Origin: Thereva unica
Taxonomy: Eukaryota > Arthropoda > Insecta > Diptera > Therevidae
Length of the DNA stretch: 64,000 nt
Direction: 5' to 3'
NCBI GenBank assembly: GCA_949987705.1
Contig: OX465283.1
Span: 78,811,720-78,875,719, forward strand
The position numbers were made by a program, and so were the translations under genes. A model generated the notes under the pieces. It had not been told where the DNA came from, searched no databases, and saw nothing but the letters and a program-made list of their open reading frames with translations. Shown piece after piece: positions 1 to 10,705 of this stretch; position 1 is the first letter of the stretch, and every line of letters starts with the position of its first letter.

Positions 1-870
1 GTTTCCAATTTTTTCAATTGAAACTTTTGTCGGATACCAAAGTTTTGCAATTATGTTCGACCGTAAGTGGAAATAGCAACAAACTGGGGTGAGATTTTTG
101 TTTTTTGTTTTTTTAATATTTTTGTGTATAACCGGATTATTTTTGATTAGTTTTAAAAAGTGAAATTAATGTAATTTTATTTTTTAATACCAGCGATATT
201 TATGGACATGACGTGTTGTTGCTCATCAAAAAATGTCTGGTTTTTACATAATTGACGATTTATTCATTATTGTTGGCTGTAATTGGCATCTGGAATAATT
301 AAGGATTGTTGCCTGTGCAGTTCAATATGTGCAAATGAATATTCAAAATAATTTATGTAATGAATGGAATGAGGTAAGTTCATTAGGGTTCTGGCCGGAC
401 GGCCCCCATGTAGTTGATGTATTTAATTTAGTATTTAAGATTTTTCGATGCGCATGTTTTTGTAATAAATAAAGCTTGCTTTATAATTGTAAGGAGATGC
501 GTTTTTTCATTAATTAAAGGAAAAAAATGTTACCCCAGCCTTTACTATTTGTTATACAGATGTTCCTCTTCATGTAAAATTTTCTCCCTACCAAATTGCT
601 GGTTGGGACTTTTCATAAATCCCAGTGTACAGCTGAATGATACACATGTTCTCCGTCGATGGGAACAGCAAAAAATAAGAGGAGAACGCGAAGGTGACTT
701 GGAAATTTCATTCTACACGCAGTGCTGCCAGATCATTAATGCGTTTCTCCCCTAAGTGCCCTACAGATAGCTCATATTCCCCTAAATGTGGTTACTTCTC
801 AAATATTTAAAACGTATGAGTTGTGTTGTATTATGATCCATATTATATATGAGTTCGTAATAAACTTCAG
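1..870. other. AT-rich DNA, no gene seen
   Basis: I see no convincing coding region. Short frames here lack recognisable motifs and their composition matches the surrounding AT-rich DNA. There is an AATAAATAAA stretch near 464-474 that could serve as a polyadenylation signal, but no upstream gene lies within the window. Confidence 0.4.
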
Positions 871-2860
871 ATGTTCTTCTTCGATATGTTTATGCCCAAT
901 TCGAGCCTTGGCCTCCATCAGCGTCTTCCTCCAGACGTCTCTCTGCTCCGCAGCTTGTCTCCGATTTCTTATATTGAGCAGTTTTGCTGCATCGGGCTTA
1001 ACATTGTAATTCCACCTTTGCCGTAGTTTGCCAACTGGTCTTCTGCCATCTGGTAGTAGGTACAGGGCTTTTTTGGTATCCTTGAGTTATCTATTCTTTG
1101 GATATGATCGGCCCAACGTAAACGCAGAAGCTTGGCATGTGTCCAGAGTTTACACTCTTTATATAGATCGTACAATTCGTGATTGTAGCGTATTCTCCAT
1201 GCATTGACTTCATTGATTGGGCCGTATATTCTTCGGAGAGCCTTCCTCTCAAATATATCCAATTTGTCGGCGGATTTCTGGGAGATACTCCATGCTTCAC
1301 ATCCATACGTAGCTACTGTACGTATGATGGTTTTGTAGATTCTTATTTTGATTTTTCTGTGGATGTCTCTGGCAGTAGTGAGAAGTATGTTCTGTTTGCG
1401 GTATTTATTCTTCGTTGTACGTCTATCGTTTCATCGTTGTCTTCGCTGACTCTGGACCCCAGGTAGGTAGTGAAATTGGTTTACCCGTTCGAAGTTAAGT
1501 TCCCCCCAGGTGGTGTTGTGGTTTCTTCTTCTTCTTTCCACCCTTGACTGAATTAGAATTTAACTTTTTTCTGCATTTATTTGCAGGCCTATATCTTTGG
1601 CTCCCTCTTCTAATTCCGTGAAAATTTCTCTAAGGTATGACAGTATCATCGGCATATCCTGGCAACTGTTTTGATTTGTTAAGCAGGGTTGCGTTCGCAT
1701 CAATGTTTACTTTGCGACTTACTACTTCTAGGCAGAGATTAAATAGCATGGGTGCAGGCCCATTGCCCTGCTTTAAGCCTTGCCTTACTGGGAAGCACTC
1801 TGTAAATTCTCCTTGTATTCTGACTGCACACCTTGTGTTTTCCATCGTCATTCTTGTTATCTTTAGGGGATGTTTAGGTCCAACATTGTCGCATATATTT
1901 GCTCCCTGTCGATGCTGTCGTATGCTTGTTTAAAGTCGATGAAGAGTTGATACACGTCGATGTTGTATTCCCAGCATTTTCGGAGGATTTGCCTTATTGC
2001 AAAAAGTTGATCCATTCTTCTTCTGAATCCAGGTTGGTATTGACTTTTTGCGGCTTCTGCATAAGGCTCCAGTATGGCTTTAATTATGTTTGTCATTATT
2101 TTATATACTGTGCTTAAAAGAGATATGCCTCTATTGTTTCCACAGTTGAATTTATCTCCTTTCTTGTGTATTGGGCAGATAATGCTTTGTTCCCAATCTT
2201 CCGGATTTTTTTCGTTACTCCATATGCAGCATAGTAATTCATGTATAGGTGTTGAAAGCGATTCTCCTCATTGCTTGATGAACTCTGTTATCAATTCCTG
2301 GAGATTTGTTGTTTTTTAAGGATCGTATGACACCTTCTACTTCTTCCAGGGTGCATTTGTTTCTCTGGTGTCATCGTTAAGTTGTAGAGGGGGTTCTGGT
2401 TCATGTTGGATGTTATCATTTGCGTTCAGCAGCTCGCTAATAAATTCCTTCCATCTTTCCTTTACATCTTCGCTGCCTGTGACTATAGTGCCTTCTTTTG
2501 TTCTACATATACCGGAGGAGGGGTTGAAGCCTTTCTTGAAGAATTTTACTTCCTTGTGTGCTTCTTGTGTTTTGTTTTGTGCAAAGTTTTCCTCTGACCT
2601 CAGGATGTGATTGTTGAGGATCTGCCTTTTCTTCTTCCTGCAGATGTTTATTGCGGTTCTTCTTGTTTCCTCGTATTTCAATCTCTTGCTCTTCGTCCGT
2701 CTCTCTATGTATATTTTCCTGCTTCTATTTCTGGCTTCTATAGTGGTTTTACATTCCTCGTCGTACCATTCACTGGATCTGGCTGTGCATTTGTAGCCTA
2801 CAGTTTTCTTTGTGACATCCGTCCGTGCAATTATTTATTAAAATTTAACTTTTGGAGTAA
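871..2860 (-). pseudogene. Degraded RTE-like LINE (linker, RT and C-terminal region)
   Basis: On the minus strand, pieces of one non-LTR retrotransposon ORF follow each other in order but in shifting frames. A linker with EWYDEEC lies near 2780, then KKGFNPSSG and RTKEGTI (2681-2337). RT blocks follow: QPGFRRRMDQLFAIRQIL and FIDFKQAYDSID (2096-1863), RQGLKQGN and GYADDTV (1851-1630). The C-terminal region is FERKALRRIYGPI and RIRYNHELYDLYKE (1262-969). These motifs match the RTE-like LINE at 14.7-17.2 kb in the same order. The endonuclease domain is absent, so the copy is 5'-truncated as well as frameshifted. It is not functional. The exact ends were not determined; no clear TSD or tail was found. 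Confidence 0.8.
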
Positions 2861-2974
2861 TTTATTCAATTTAAATTTATTTTTCAGCTAGGTTCCGCAG
2901 ACACATTCAACATTTCCGACTCCATGTTTCACTCCCACTGAAATTCCACTAATTTCGGCTTTTATAATTACATA

Positions 2975-3763
2975 CATATGGGTCATTCCAGCCATAATCG
3001 GCCGGAAAATGCACGACCGCCCAGAAAATTAGTAAAAACATTTTTTTCATGTTTCTCGCGATAAAAAAACATGTACAAAACAATGCGTAATTATCATACA
3101 AAAAAGTTAGAAAATAGTGGTTTTGTAGCCTGATATCCACTCTTCCAGAAAATTGTCATATTACAATGTTTGACCTTGAACTTTTTTCAATGACAGCAAA
3201 AACAACAAAAAAAATCGGAAAAATTTCAAAAATTAATTTCTCAAAAACACCATCTTCGATTTGGCTGAAATTTTAACACAAAGTTCTTGAGTTTGCGAAC
3301 TATCATCGTACAAATTTTCAGCGTGGGTTATTGAAACTATTTTAACATACTACATACAAAAAAACAAAATTTTGATTTAAAAAGTCAGTATGTTAAAATA
3401 GTTTCAATAACCCACGCTGAAAATTTGTACGATGATAGTTCGCAAACTCAAGAACTTTGTGTTAAAATTTCAGCCAAATCGAAGATGGTGTTTTTGAGAA
3501 ATTAATTTTTGAAATTTTTCCGATTTTTTTTGTTGTTTTTGCTGTCATTGAAAAAAGTTCAAGGTCAAACATTGTAATATGACAATTTTCTGGAAGAGTG
3601 GATATCAGGCTACAAAACCACTATTTTCTAACTTTTTTGTATGATAATTACGCATTGTTTTGTACATGTTTTTTTATCGCGAGAAACATGAAAAAAATGT
3701 TTTTACTAATTTTCTGGGCGGTCGTGCATTTTCCGGCCGATTATGGCTGGAATGACCCATATG
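2975..3763. repeat. Palindromic foldback element, 376-bp arms with 37-bp loop
   Basis: Bases 2975-3350 and 3388-3763 are reverse complements of each other, equal in length and apparently identical over nearly all of it. The loop is 3351-3387. TTACATAC occurs just outside on both sides (2968-2975 and 3768-3775), a possible target-site duplication. Arms read CATATGGGTCATTCC inward from the left end. A 63-residue frame occurs in both arms purely because of the symmetry and is not a gene. No transposase is encoded, so this is a non-autonomous foldback/MITE-type element. Each arm contains TCAAGGTCA (minus strand at 3171-3179, plus strand at 3559-3567). A transcript across it would form a hairpin of about 376 bp. 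Confidence 0.9.
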
Positions 3764-3920
3764 TAACTTACATACATGTAACAAAAATTCACTTAAGTTT
3801 TCACGTTCTAATTGAAGTAAAAAATAGAAAAAAAAAGTTGTCAAAGCTTTCATTAGGCCCGGGTATGCCGATTTCGCCGCCCCTGTTGTGACTGTCAAGG
3901 CGAACTTAGTAGCACCTTTA

Positions 3921-4137
3921 GACCCCTGTACTGAAAGTTGATTCGTGTGTGACAAGTCGTTTAAGCTAAGGAAAGTGACTTTCAGTCGAATTCCGACTTT
4001 CAACACAGAGGCCTAAACACGAATTAGAACTTCTACTATAGGCCCCTGTGCTGAAAATGGTGATTCGACTGGAAGGTCACTTTCTTCAGCTCAAACGATT
4101 TGTCACGACACACGACTGGACTTTCTGCACAGAGGCC
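3921..4137. repeat. Inverted repeat of about 95 bp separated by 27 bp
   Basis: The stretch 3921-4013 reappears, inverted and diverged, at 4041-4137. Shared landmarks are CCCCTGT at the outer and CACAGAGGCC at the other edge, plus the core GTGTGTGACAAGTCGTTTAAGC against its counterpart. Each unit is itself weakly palindromic. This is probably a small decayed foldback or two head-to-head MITE copies. No gene lies inside; the short frames crossing it are by-products. Confidence 0.6.
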
Positions 4138-4139
4138 CT

Positions 4140-5150
4140 ATACTTATGCATGGCATATCGGTATGGTGGACTGCATTACAGGAAACTACGAATCATAAGA
4201 TACTTGAAAGGGTTCAAAGAACAGGTAAGCTGTGAATTAGTGGTGCGATGAAAAGCACCCCAACAGATGCGCTGGATGTTTAATTGGCAGCCAAAATAAA
4301 GGCTTTTTTGGATGGACTCCATATCCACATGGTCACTCATCCATTTTTGGGAGGTTCGCCACCGCTGCGGACCTGAATTACATTACACCTACATGGACAT
4401 TGGAAAAAGGAAAAAGGTTTCAATACTATCATTCCGGTCAGAGATGACTGGACAGAAGGTGTTATCCCGACTGGGTCATTATGTACCTATATAGATGTCT
4501 TAAAAATTGGGAACAGGTTTTTTTTCCGAGGCATTGAATATAGATACCTTTCTTAGTCTCCCCGACTCTTTTCCGATTGCAGCGTCTTCCAGGTAGAGGT
4601 CACTGCGATGTGGGAAGCTCTCGAATGGCTGAAGATAAAGAATTTGTCTCATAAGAACTTATAGATATGTATTCTGCCGGATAGCCAGGTGTCCCTCAAG
4701 GATCCTTATTCTGTCGTTACAACATCCACGACTGTTCTGAACTGCCTGCCACCGCACCTAATCCAGATGGGAATACCTGTGAGAAAAACCAGCTTAGCTC
4801 GACCTGGGCTGGGACGGAACACAGCGACGGTGAGCCGCACTCATTACGCAAGCGTTCAAAATCTCTTGTCTAGCTGGACAAAAAAGAGACTAGGACTTCT
4901 CAACAATGACATAGATGTTGTGGCAATGAAGCTGAGGAAGAAGCTGTTTCCCATCTTCTTTGAACATGGCCGGCTCTCGCGAGAAGAAGAGGGACCTTCT
5001 TTGGCTCACCACCAGTGTTCTTGACCTCGGTCGCTTTATTAAAAGCTCCAATTGGCCAATCACTAGAATCGCACCAAAATGGGCCCAATGGTGTGCCTAA
5101 GTGGGTTCCCTAATGGGAGAGAAACCGTTTTAACCTAACCTAGCCTTAAT
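4140..5150 (+). pseudogene. Eroded R1/I-like LINE tail (end of RT and RNase H region)
   Basis: Translated in changing plus-strand frames, this stretch gives fragments typical of the end of R1/I-type LINE ORF2: ERVQRTGKLCISGAMKSTPT near 4200-4255, then NYITPTWTLEK near 4375, a region resembling the start of an RNase H domain, and LLNNDIDVVAMKLRKKLFP near 4895-4955. Frameshifts and stops are frequent. The region beyond 4500 is assigned mainly by position and weak similarity. It carries no 5' part and no recognisable poly(A). It is clearly non-functional; the clade assignment is tentative. Confidence 0.5.
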
Positions 5151-5469
5151 AGCATGTTTAAAAATAGTAAATCAATTTATTCAAAGCGTGTGTTGCCGAC
5201 ATCTTTGGAGCCAAGAAATAATCACATCGTAGTATAGTTTAAACAAATTAACGTTTCAGTTAACTCGTTTTTCACATATTTGCTTTGTTAAACATTTTTT
5301 AATTATAACATGCATGCATTAAAGTTATATTCAAATCACATAGTCATAATGCCAATTGTAAGTAGGTACTTATATAAAAAATATTCGTTGAAACTATACA
5401 GCGTGTCTCTTGCAAGTGGTCAGTAGATTTTGAATTCAAATGTCAAATCTAGTGGCCAGTTTCAAAAGA
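5151..5469. other. AT-rich DNA, nothing recognised
   Basis: No open frame with recognisable motifs and no clear repeat boundary was found in this stretch. Confidence 0.3.
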
Positions 5470-5480
5470 TGTACAGCTTT

Positions 5481-5690
5481 TCAATCATTACTTTGATTAA
5501 TTTCGACAACAAAATCTCTTTTGTAAACATTTTCGGAAGCCATCTTTGTCAATGGCTCAAAGTTAGTTGTTTTTCCGGTTAACACAAACCTTATTGGCAT
5601 GATTGCATCCTGCGTAATTGACTTTATATTGCGCAGCTTATCTTTAAAAACGTTTGTAATGGAAAATGCCCTCTCCACTTAAGCTCTCCG
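5481..5690 (-). pseudogene. hAT-type transposase C-terminal (dimerisation) fragment
   Basis: The minus-strand frame contains VERAFSITNVFKDKLRN followed by a few hydrophobic residues and AIMPIRFVL. This resembles the ERxFS... motif in the C-terminal dimerisation region of hAT-superfamily transposases. Nothing else of a transposase, neither BED finger nor RNase-H-like core, can be read nearby, so it is an orphan fragment of about 65 residues. Assignment rests on this one motif. Confidence 0.45.
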
Positions 5691-5939
5691 CACACGAGTC
5701 GACCTATTTACAATCCTAGTTAATCATAATAATAATGCTGTTTTATACTCCCGCCACCACATCTCGAATTCGTTTTTTCGCCCTATGCCCTATGTTCGGA
5801 AACATTTTTGGCCATCAGCATGGCCATCAGTATGATTGGGACTGCTACGAACCGCTCTTAATGGCATGCAGGGCAGCTATCCATAGTTCTATCTGTCACA
5901 TGCCTGCAAGGTGGATCTTCGGGAAACAGATTACCCTGT

Positions 5940-6395
5940 CAGGTGATTTAAAGTGTGGATAAGGATAAATTACCTGACCTCATCGACTTCTTCATAACAA
6001 AACAAATATCCAGAAGCTTACTACAAATAGAAGAAGGAACAGATTTAAATTCCGATCATTCTCCAATCTATATGGTCATTAATGAAAACGCAGATTTTAA
6101 AAAACAGAACATCTATCTCACTCAAAAAAACACAGATTGGGATAATTTTAGGGAATTGCATTGAATCCACAGCTGCTAAGCAAAGATCAGCTCGATGAAG
6201 AAACACTCGCCTGTACCCAACAGATACAAAAAGCAGCTTGGAAAAGTACTCCTCCTATTAAAAAGAAAGCCATCGGTTTAATGTACCCAAAACGCATTAT
6301 GGATTTAATATCTAATAAAAGAAAAATTAGAAAGAAATGGTAACAAACAAGGTACCTTTACTACAAATCACAACCAAATCAACTCACTGCACTTA
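5940..6395 (+). pseudogene. Jockey-like LINE fragment, left part (endonuclease end and linker)
   Basis: The frame from about 5955 reads DKLPDLIDFFITKQISRS and SSDHSP-like NSDHSPIYMVI, which is the end of the endonuclease domain of Jockey-type LINEs (the SDH box). A linker with NTDWDNFREL follows, then after a frameshift KIMDLISNKRKIRKKW-like sequence up to about 6343. The same ORF resumes at 10195 after two nested insertions. The upstream endonuclease part is absent and the RT is not present in the window. The copy is dead. Confidence 0.7.
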
Positions 6396-6403
6396 TACGC
6401 AAT

Positions 6404-7894
6404 TAGGGAATCCATTCCCGCATCAAAATCAGAATCCCGCAAGGCTGCGGCATCGAGCTCAACAATCCCGCGCGGATCCGCGGGATTTACGGGACTGCAA
6501 AAAACAACAATAGAGATTGTTCTAAGTTGTAATGTTCATGAATTTATGAAGTATTATATGAAATAAAAGCGTAACAAAGTACTAAGTCTGTGAAACAAAG
6601 TATTCAGACAAATTCTGAACTGCGCTGGAGTTGATTGCGCTAGCATTTTCTTACAAAGTAGCATACATTTGTTATTCGAAATTACTCGCCCTTACAGCAG
6701 AGTTTATGCTACGGATGCGATGTAAGAAATCGGAATCAGAATCAATTCCAGCTTAGTTTAGAATAGGCCTGAATACTTTGTTTGACTGACTCAGTAGTTC
6801 GTGTGGCATACTATACAATTAGTCGAGAGAATAATCCCCTTTCGCTCATACGTGGAGAACCCCCTGTCCTAGTCGTAGGGCAACCTTACATTTACTGTGT
6901 TTCCATGAACCAGGGTAGAGTATTCGTTGAGTTTACATAAAGCTTTTTCCCTTAATTCAATTCGATGACGGTTCTGGGTTCAAGTGACAGATAAGTAATT
7001 TTAATTCGTGTCTTCGTGTGCAGTAAACGAACTTAAAAAAATCCATATACAAAACTCAGCCTAATCTAATCGTGGAGTTTTCTTGGATTTAACGAACTTT
7101 ACTCAACCCGCGTTTCTTACTCTGGCGCTTACTCTAAGTTAGGCGATTTTATGTTTTTGCTGTATTGCTTAGTAGGCAGATATCTTCAACTAACGAATTG
7201 AAATATTTTGTGGAGTGTAAGGCCAATTACAAAGCAGCGTTGCGTAACTGCTGTCAAAATTATCAAAATTGTCAAAATTTTAATTCGGTCCTTTCCGTTC
7301 TTTTGCGTCTAGTATAACCACTCCATTATAACTTCTTTGTATTGAAACTAATTTTAACATTTCAATCCGGTCCACTGAGCTCCATTGCGTCCAGTATAAT
7401 TGACGCTTAAGGCCCTCCGTTGAGTGCAGTGCAACCACGAAACTGATGCTTCTGACCGGCAAGAAAAGTCGTGTGTGAGCAGTTTAATCTAGCTTTAACG
7501 AAACAGTTGCGTGTGCAACTGGAATTGCAAATCAGTNNNNNNNNNNNNNNNNNNNNNNNNNNNNNNNNNNNNNNNNNNNNNNNNNNNNNNNNNNNNNNNN
7601 NNNNNNNNNNNNNNNNNNNNNNNNNNNNNNNNNNNNNNNNNNNNNNNNNNNNNNNNNNNNNNNNNNNNNNNNNNNNNNNNNNNNNNNNNNNNNNNNNNNN
7701 NNNNNNNNNNNNNNNNNNNNNNNNNNNNNNNNNNNNCAGTCGGAAGGCCTGATTTGAAACATCTACCCTACTTTGAAACATTTCTCAATTAAGTCCGGGT
7801 TCTGGTAAGTGGTGATTCTACTGCACAAATCCCGCGAATACCGCGGATGCCGCATTACTGATCCCGCAAAAATAGTGAAGGATTGGATTCCCTA
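6404..7894. mobile_element. hAT-like non-autonomous element (contains the assembly gap)
   Basis: The left end is TAGGGAATCCATTCCCGC and the right end, reversed, is TAGGGAATCCAATCC. Flanks are TACGCAAT at 6396-6403 and TACGCTAT at 10187-10194, an 8-bp target duplication with one mismatch, as expected for the hAT superfamily. The right duplication is displaced because a second element inserted at its edge. Subterminal regions at both ends are rich in ATCCCGC/GCGGGAT repeats. No transposase frame is visible, though 200 bases are missing. The interrupted host sequence is the Jockey-like LINE. Confidence 0.7.
7537..7736. other. Assembly gap (200 N)
   Basis: Exactly 200 undetermined bases, a size often used as a placeholder. 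CAGT abuts the gap on both sides. Protein frames running through it are meaningless. Confidence 0.99.
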
Positions 7895-8345
7895 TAGGGT
7901 GCGAATTCGTGAAGTGGCCCCCTCAATATTTTTTTATCATAGATTTTGAAAACAATTAAACATTTCGAAAGTATTTAGTAACCTAAACAAAACCTCGAAA
8001 TAGTTTTTGAAAATTTTCATTTGTTCAAAAGTTATGTATTAATTAAGTTTTAGGCCTTTTTTTAAACAAAAAATCATAACTATTGCAGGAATCACCCAAA
8101 TATCACGAAATTTGCAACGCTTATGTAAAATTGAATGTTCTTCATGATTCCACTAACATTTTTTGTTTAACTATAATTTTTTAAACAAATAATGCAGTTT
8201 TTTATAAACAAATTGAAATTTGGCCAGCTTCTGGATGAGCTACAAACTTCTAGTTTTTTGCATGAAACAGCTTAAACATTCCCGAACAATTTCGTGAAAG
8301 AATCTGCTTGTGATCGCGCGTATAATTAGAGTTACAGTAATTTAA

Positions 8346-8661
8346 CCCTTAACGGCCGGAAGGCCCCACTACGGGGACATAGTACTTATGCCATAGAAAA
8401 CGAAAGGCCCCGCTACGGGGACATGAAAAGAAATCAGTTTTCATTTCATTTATTTATCATCGCTGTAGTTTTCTTTAACAAATATTGCAACTTAGTACAT
8501 CCCTGGTTTGTTAATCATGCACTGACAAGAAATATTTACCGTAATATAACTTTTAATTAATTTTATTTATAAGTTTTCATCCTATAAACGTTTTAGAATT
8601 TCAATTAACTTTCCGTCGTCTTATGGGCGAGTATTAAAAAAAAGCTCTCGGCCGTTAAGGA
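8346..8661. mobile_element. piggyBac-like MITE, TTAA-flanked
   Basis: The ends are CCCTTAACGGCCG and, at the right, CGGCCGTTAAGGA, which are near-perfect inverted repeats. TTAA flanks both sides (8342-8345 and 8662-8665). Removing the insert restores the inner end of the surrounding element's TIR, matching its other arm, so the boundaries are well supported. TTAA targets and CCC-starting termini are typical of piggyBac. Inside is a duplicated 21-bp motif around GGCCCC(A/G)CTACGGGGACAT (about 8360 and 8405). There is no coding capacity. Confidence 0.75.
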
Positions 8662-8830
8662 TTAAGTAACTTGCCGCGCGGCGTAGAGTCGCGCCGCTCG
8701 CCGCGGCGATCTGGACTTAGCACGTTCGAACCTGTTCTTCGCGAATCTTACGTTTCCTTCTGGTGCCGCAATGACATAATTATCCGTGCATAGTGTTCTG
8801 AGAGTGCTTTTATATCTTTTAACACAAACA

Positions 8831-9749
8831 ATGGGTTGTCCAGATTATTGTTGCAACCCACTAAATAAAGATAGACATAAATGTGTACGAAAAAGCCTTC
8901 ATTTAGTGACGGATAAATGTAGTCAAAAGTTCAAACCTTTTATTGGTTTCTACATTTGCAGTGCTTGTCGCAAAACGATGCACGTAAGTAAAAAATTATT
9001 TCAGAACCTACACATTCACTATCACACTCACTTTACAATCGTTCGGTGGTTTTTTGGTCCGTGGTTATTTCGTACCACAATCAATTATTTTTGTATTCGA
9101 GAACCATCTTATCCTTCTATCCTAAAAGTTTCTCCTACTTTTCTAGATCTCTCCAAATCTTGAACTCAATGTCCCTCCTACCAAAACAAAAGATTGCAGC
9201 ACGACAAGCTCCGACGAATTTCACGAGGTTGAAGACAAAGATGACGAAGTCGTTGATCCATCATTTAAATGTCCAGAAGTCGATGAAGCTATCCAGATTG
9301 AAGAAATTAATTCAGTCTTGGAATCGTTTGGACAACCACCGGTAAAAAAAAAACGTTTTTCGCAAGTGACAAAGGCAAATCGGGCAAATTGGGATTCGAT
9401 CTCGAACAGCTTTCTCGGCAACAAACCATCTCAAGGAACCGAGGACTCTGCCTATATAGAGGGTATAAAAAAGGCGCTTGCGGAAAAATCTACGCGAATC
9501 GAAAAAATCAAAGTTTTAACTACTTTGCCACCAGCCTGGTCAATTGCTAAGATGAGAAAAGAAATTGGTGTATCACGACGAACGGCTCGTCTAGTTAAGG
9601 CTTTGCGAGAAAATGAAGGACATGGGTCAGGACCTGAGAAAAAGAAAGGCAGGAAACTTGCAGAATCTATCGTAATAGGGGTGATGGAATTTTATATGCC
9701 AGATTTTGCTAGTCGTATTTTGCGCACCAAGTTACTTAAATTACTGTAA
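8831..9749 (+). CDS. Truncated transposon-encoded protein, two exons (unknown family)
   Basis: Predicted exon 1 is 8831-8983 and exon 2 is 9147-9749, joined in phase 0 across a 163-nt intron (CAC|GTAAGT ... TTTTCTAG|ATC). The product would be about 251 aa. Residues 1-50 are Cys/His-rich (CPDYCC, HKC, YICSACRK), suggesting a small zinc-binding module. Next come an acidic segment, a basic PPVKKKRFSQ segment and a helix-turn-helix-like part around WSIAKMRKEIGVSRRTARL. A near-terminal motif, MEFYMPDFASRIL, precedes RTKLLKLL, which is encoded by the TIR itself. That means the frame was cut off by an internal deletion. It may be the N-terminal DNA-binding half of a transposase, but this is inference. 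An earlier 3' splice site cannot be excluded. Confidence 0.55.
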
Positions 9750-10194
9750 CTCTAATTGTACCCGCGATCACAAGCAGATTCTTTCACGAAATTGTTCGGG
9801 AATGTTTAAGCTGTTTCATGCAAAAAACTAGAAGTTTGTAGCTCATCCAGAAGCTGGCCAAATTTCAATTTGTTTATAAAAAACTGCATTATTTGTTTAA
9901 AAAATTAAAGTTAAACAAAAAATGTTAGTGGAATCATGAAGAACATTCAATTTTACATAAGCGTTGCAAATTTCGTGATATTTGGGTGATTCCTGCAATA
10001 GTTATGATTTTTTGTTTAAAAAAAGGCCTAAAACTTAATTAATACATAACTTTTGAACAAATGAAAATTTTCAAAAACTATTTTGAGGTTTTGTTTAGGT
10101 TACTAAATACTTTCGAAATGTTTAATTGTTTTCAAAATCTATGATAAAAAAATATTGAGGGGGCCACTTCACGAATTCGCACCCTATACGCTAT

Positions 10195-10298
10195 CAATTA
10201 AGACAATTAAGAAATGAAATTATGAACCAATACTTAAGGGGACTCGCCGCAGATAAAACAACGGATTAAGCATTGTGGAAATCTACAAAATATCTAAA
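10195..10298 (+). pseudogene. Jockey-like LINE fragment, right part
   Basis: The linker frame interrupted at 6395 continues here with RQLRNEIMNQYLRGLAADKT, then a stop codon and ALWKSTKYLK. The pattern (LRNE...YLR...LWK.TK.LK) is that of the Jockey ORF2 linker just before the RT. It ends where the next MITE begins at 10299, and I could not find the RT beyond that MITE. Confidence 0.65.
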
Positions 10299-10705
10299 GG
10301 TCCCCGCAGACGATCAATAATATTGTCAATACGTATTGACAATAATATTGAAGCTCCTGTCAATACGCTAATACGCTTCAAAAATCTCGTCAATCTAACT
10401 ATCAATACGGCGACTTCGCAGTGTTGTTTTGAAAATCGGTTGTGACGAGGTGACGATTTTCACGTGTTTATTTTTGGAAGTAGTTGAAATACTAACGAAA
10501 TATTGATAAATACACCTTGTAAACGTCAATGCGTGCATCAATATGCCTCGCGTCAATTCACTTCAATCAAAATTTCTATCAATATGCTTCAATAAATTGA
10601 CAATTATTTTGAACCCCTGGTAAACGGTCAATATGCCATTTCAAAGCGCCTCGACAATATTATTGAGAGCCGTATTGACAATATTATTGATCGTCTCCGA
10701 GGCCC
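10299..10705. mobile_element. MITE with TIR around GACGATCAATAATATTGTC
   Basis: The left end GGTCCCCGCAGACGATCAAT and the right end, reversed, GGGCCTCGGAGACGATCAAT match with a few differences, and the match continues to about position 36. The interior is full of GTCAATACG and CAATAATATTG motifs in both orientations. There is no ORF. The TSD is unclear. It lies inside the Jockey-like LINE remnant. Confidence 0.65.

Larger units (their letters stand above)
7897..10184. mobile_element. DNA transposon with about 460-bp TIRs and truncated gene
   Basis: The ends are GGGTGCGAATTCGTGAAGTG and its reverse complement. They are flanked by TATA at 7893-7896 and 10185-10188 (a 4-bp or simply TA duplication). 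The inverted arms run from 7897 to 8345, resume for a few bases after the MITE at 8666, and run from about 9725 to 10184; they differ by only a few bases. Between them lie a piggyBac-like MITE, a GC-rich stretch (8672-8720) and a two-exon gene that runs straight into the right arm. The element sits at the edge of the older hAT-like element. It is probably an internally deleted derivative of an autonomous transposon. I could not assign a superfamily. Confidence 0.85.

Noticed and set aside
549..1009. Short plus-strand frames of 68 and 73 aa
   Set aside because: No recognisable motif, AT-driven composition, and the second one overlaps the decayed RTE-like LINE on the other strand.
5129..5146. 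TAACCTAACCTAG, resembling insect telomere repeats (CCTAA)n
   Set aside because: Only two units. This is too short to indicate telomeric DNA.
7407..7792. Frames running through the N gap
   Set aside because: Their middle is undefined sequence, so they have no meaning.
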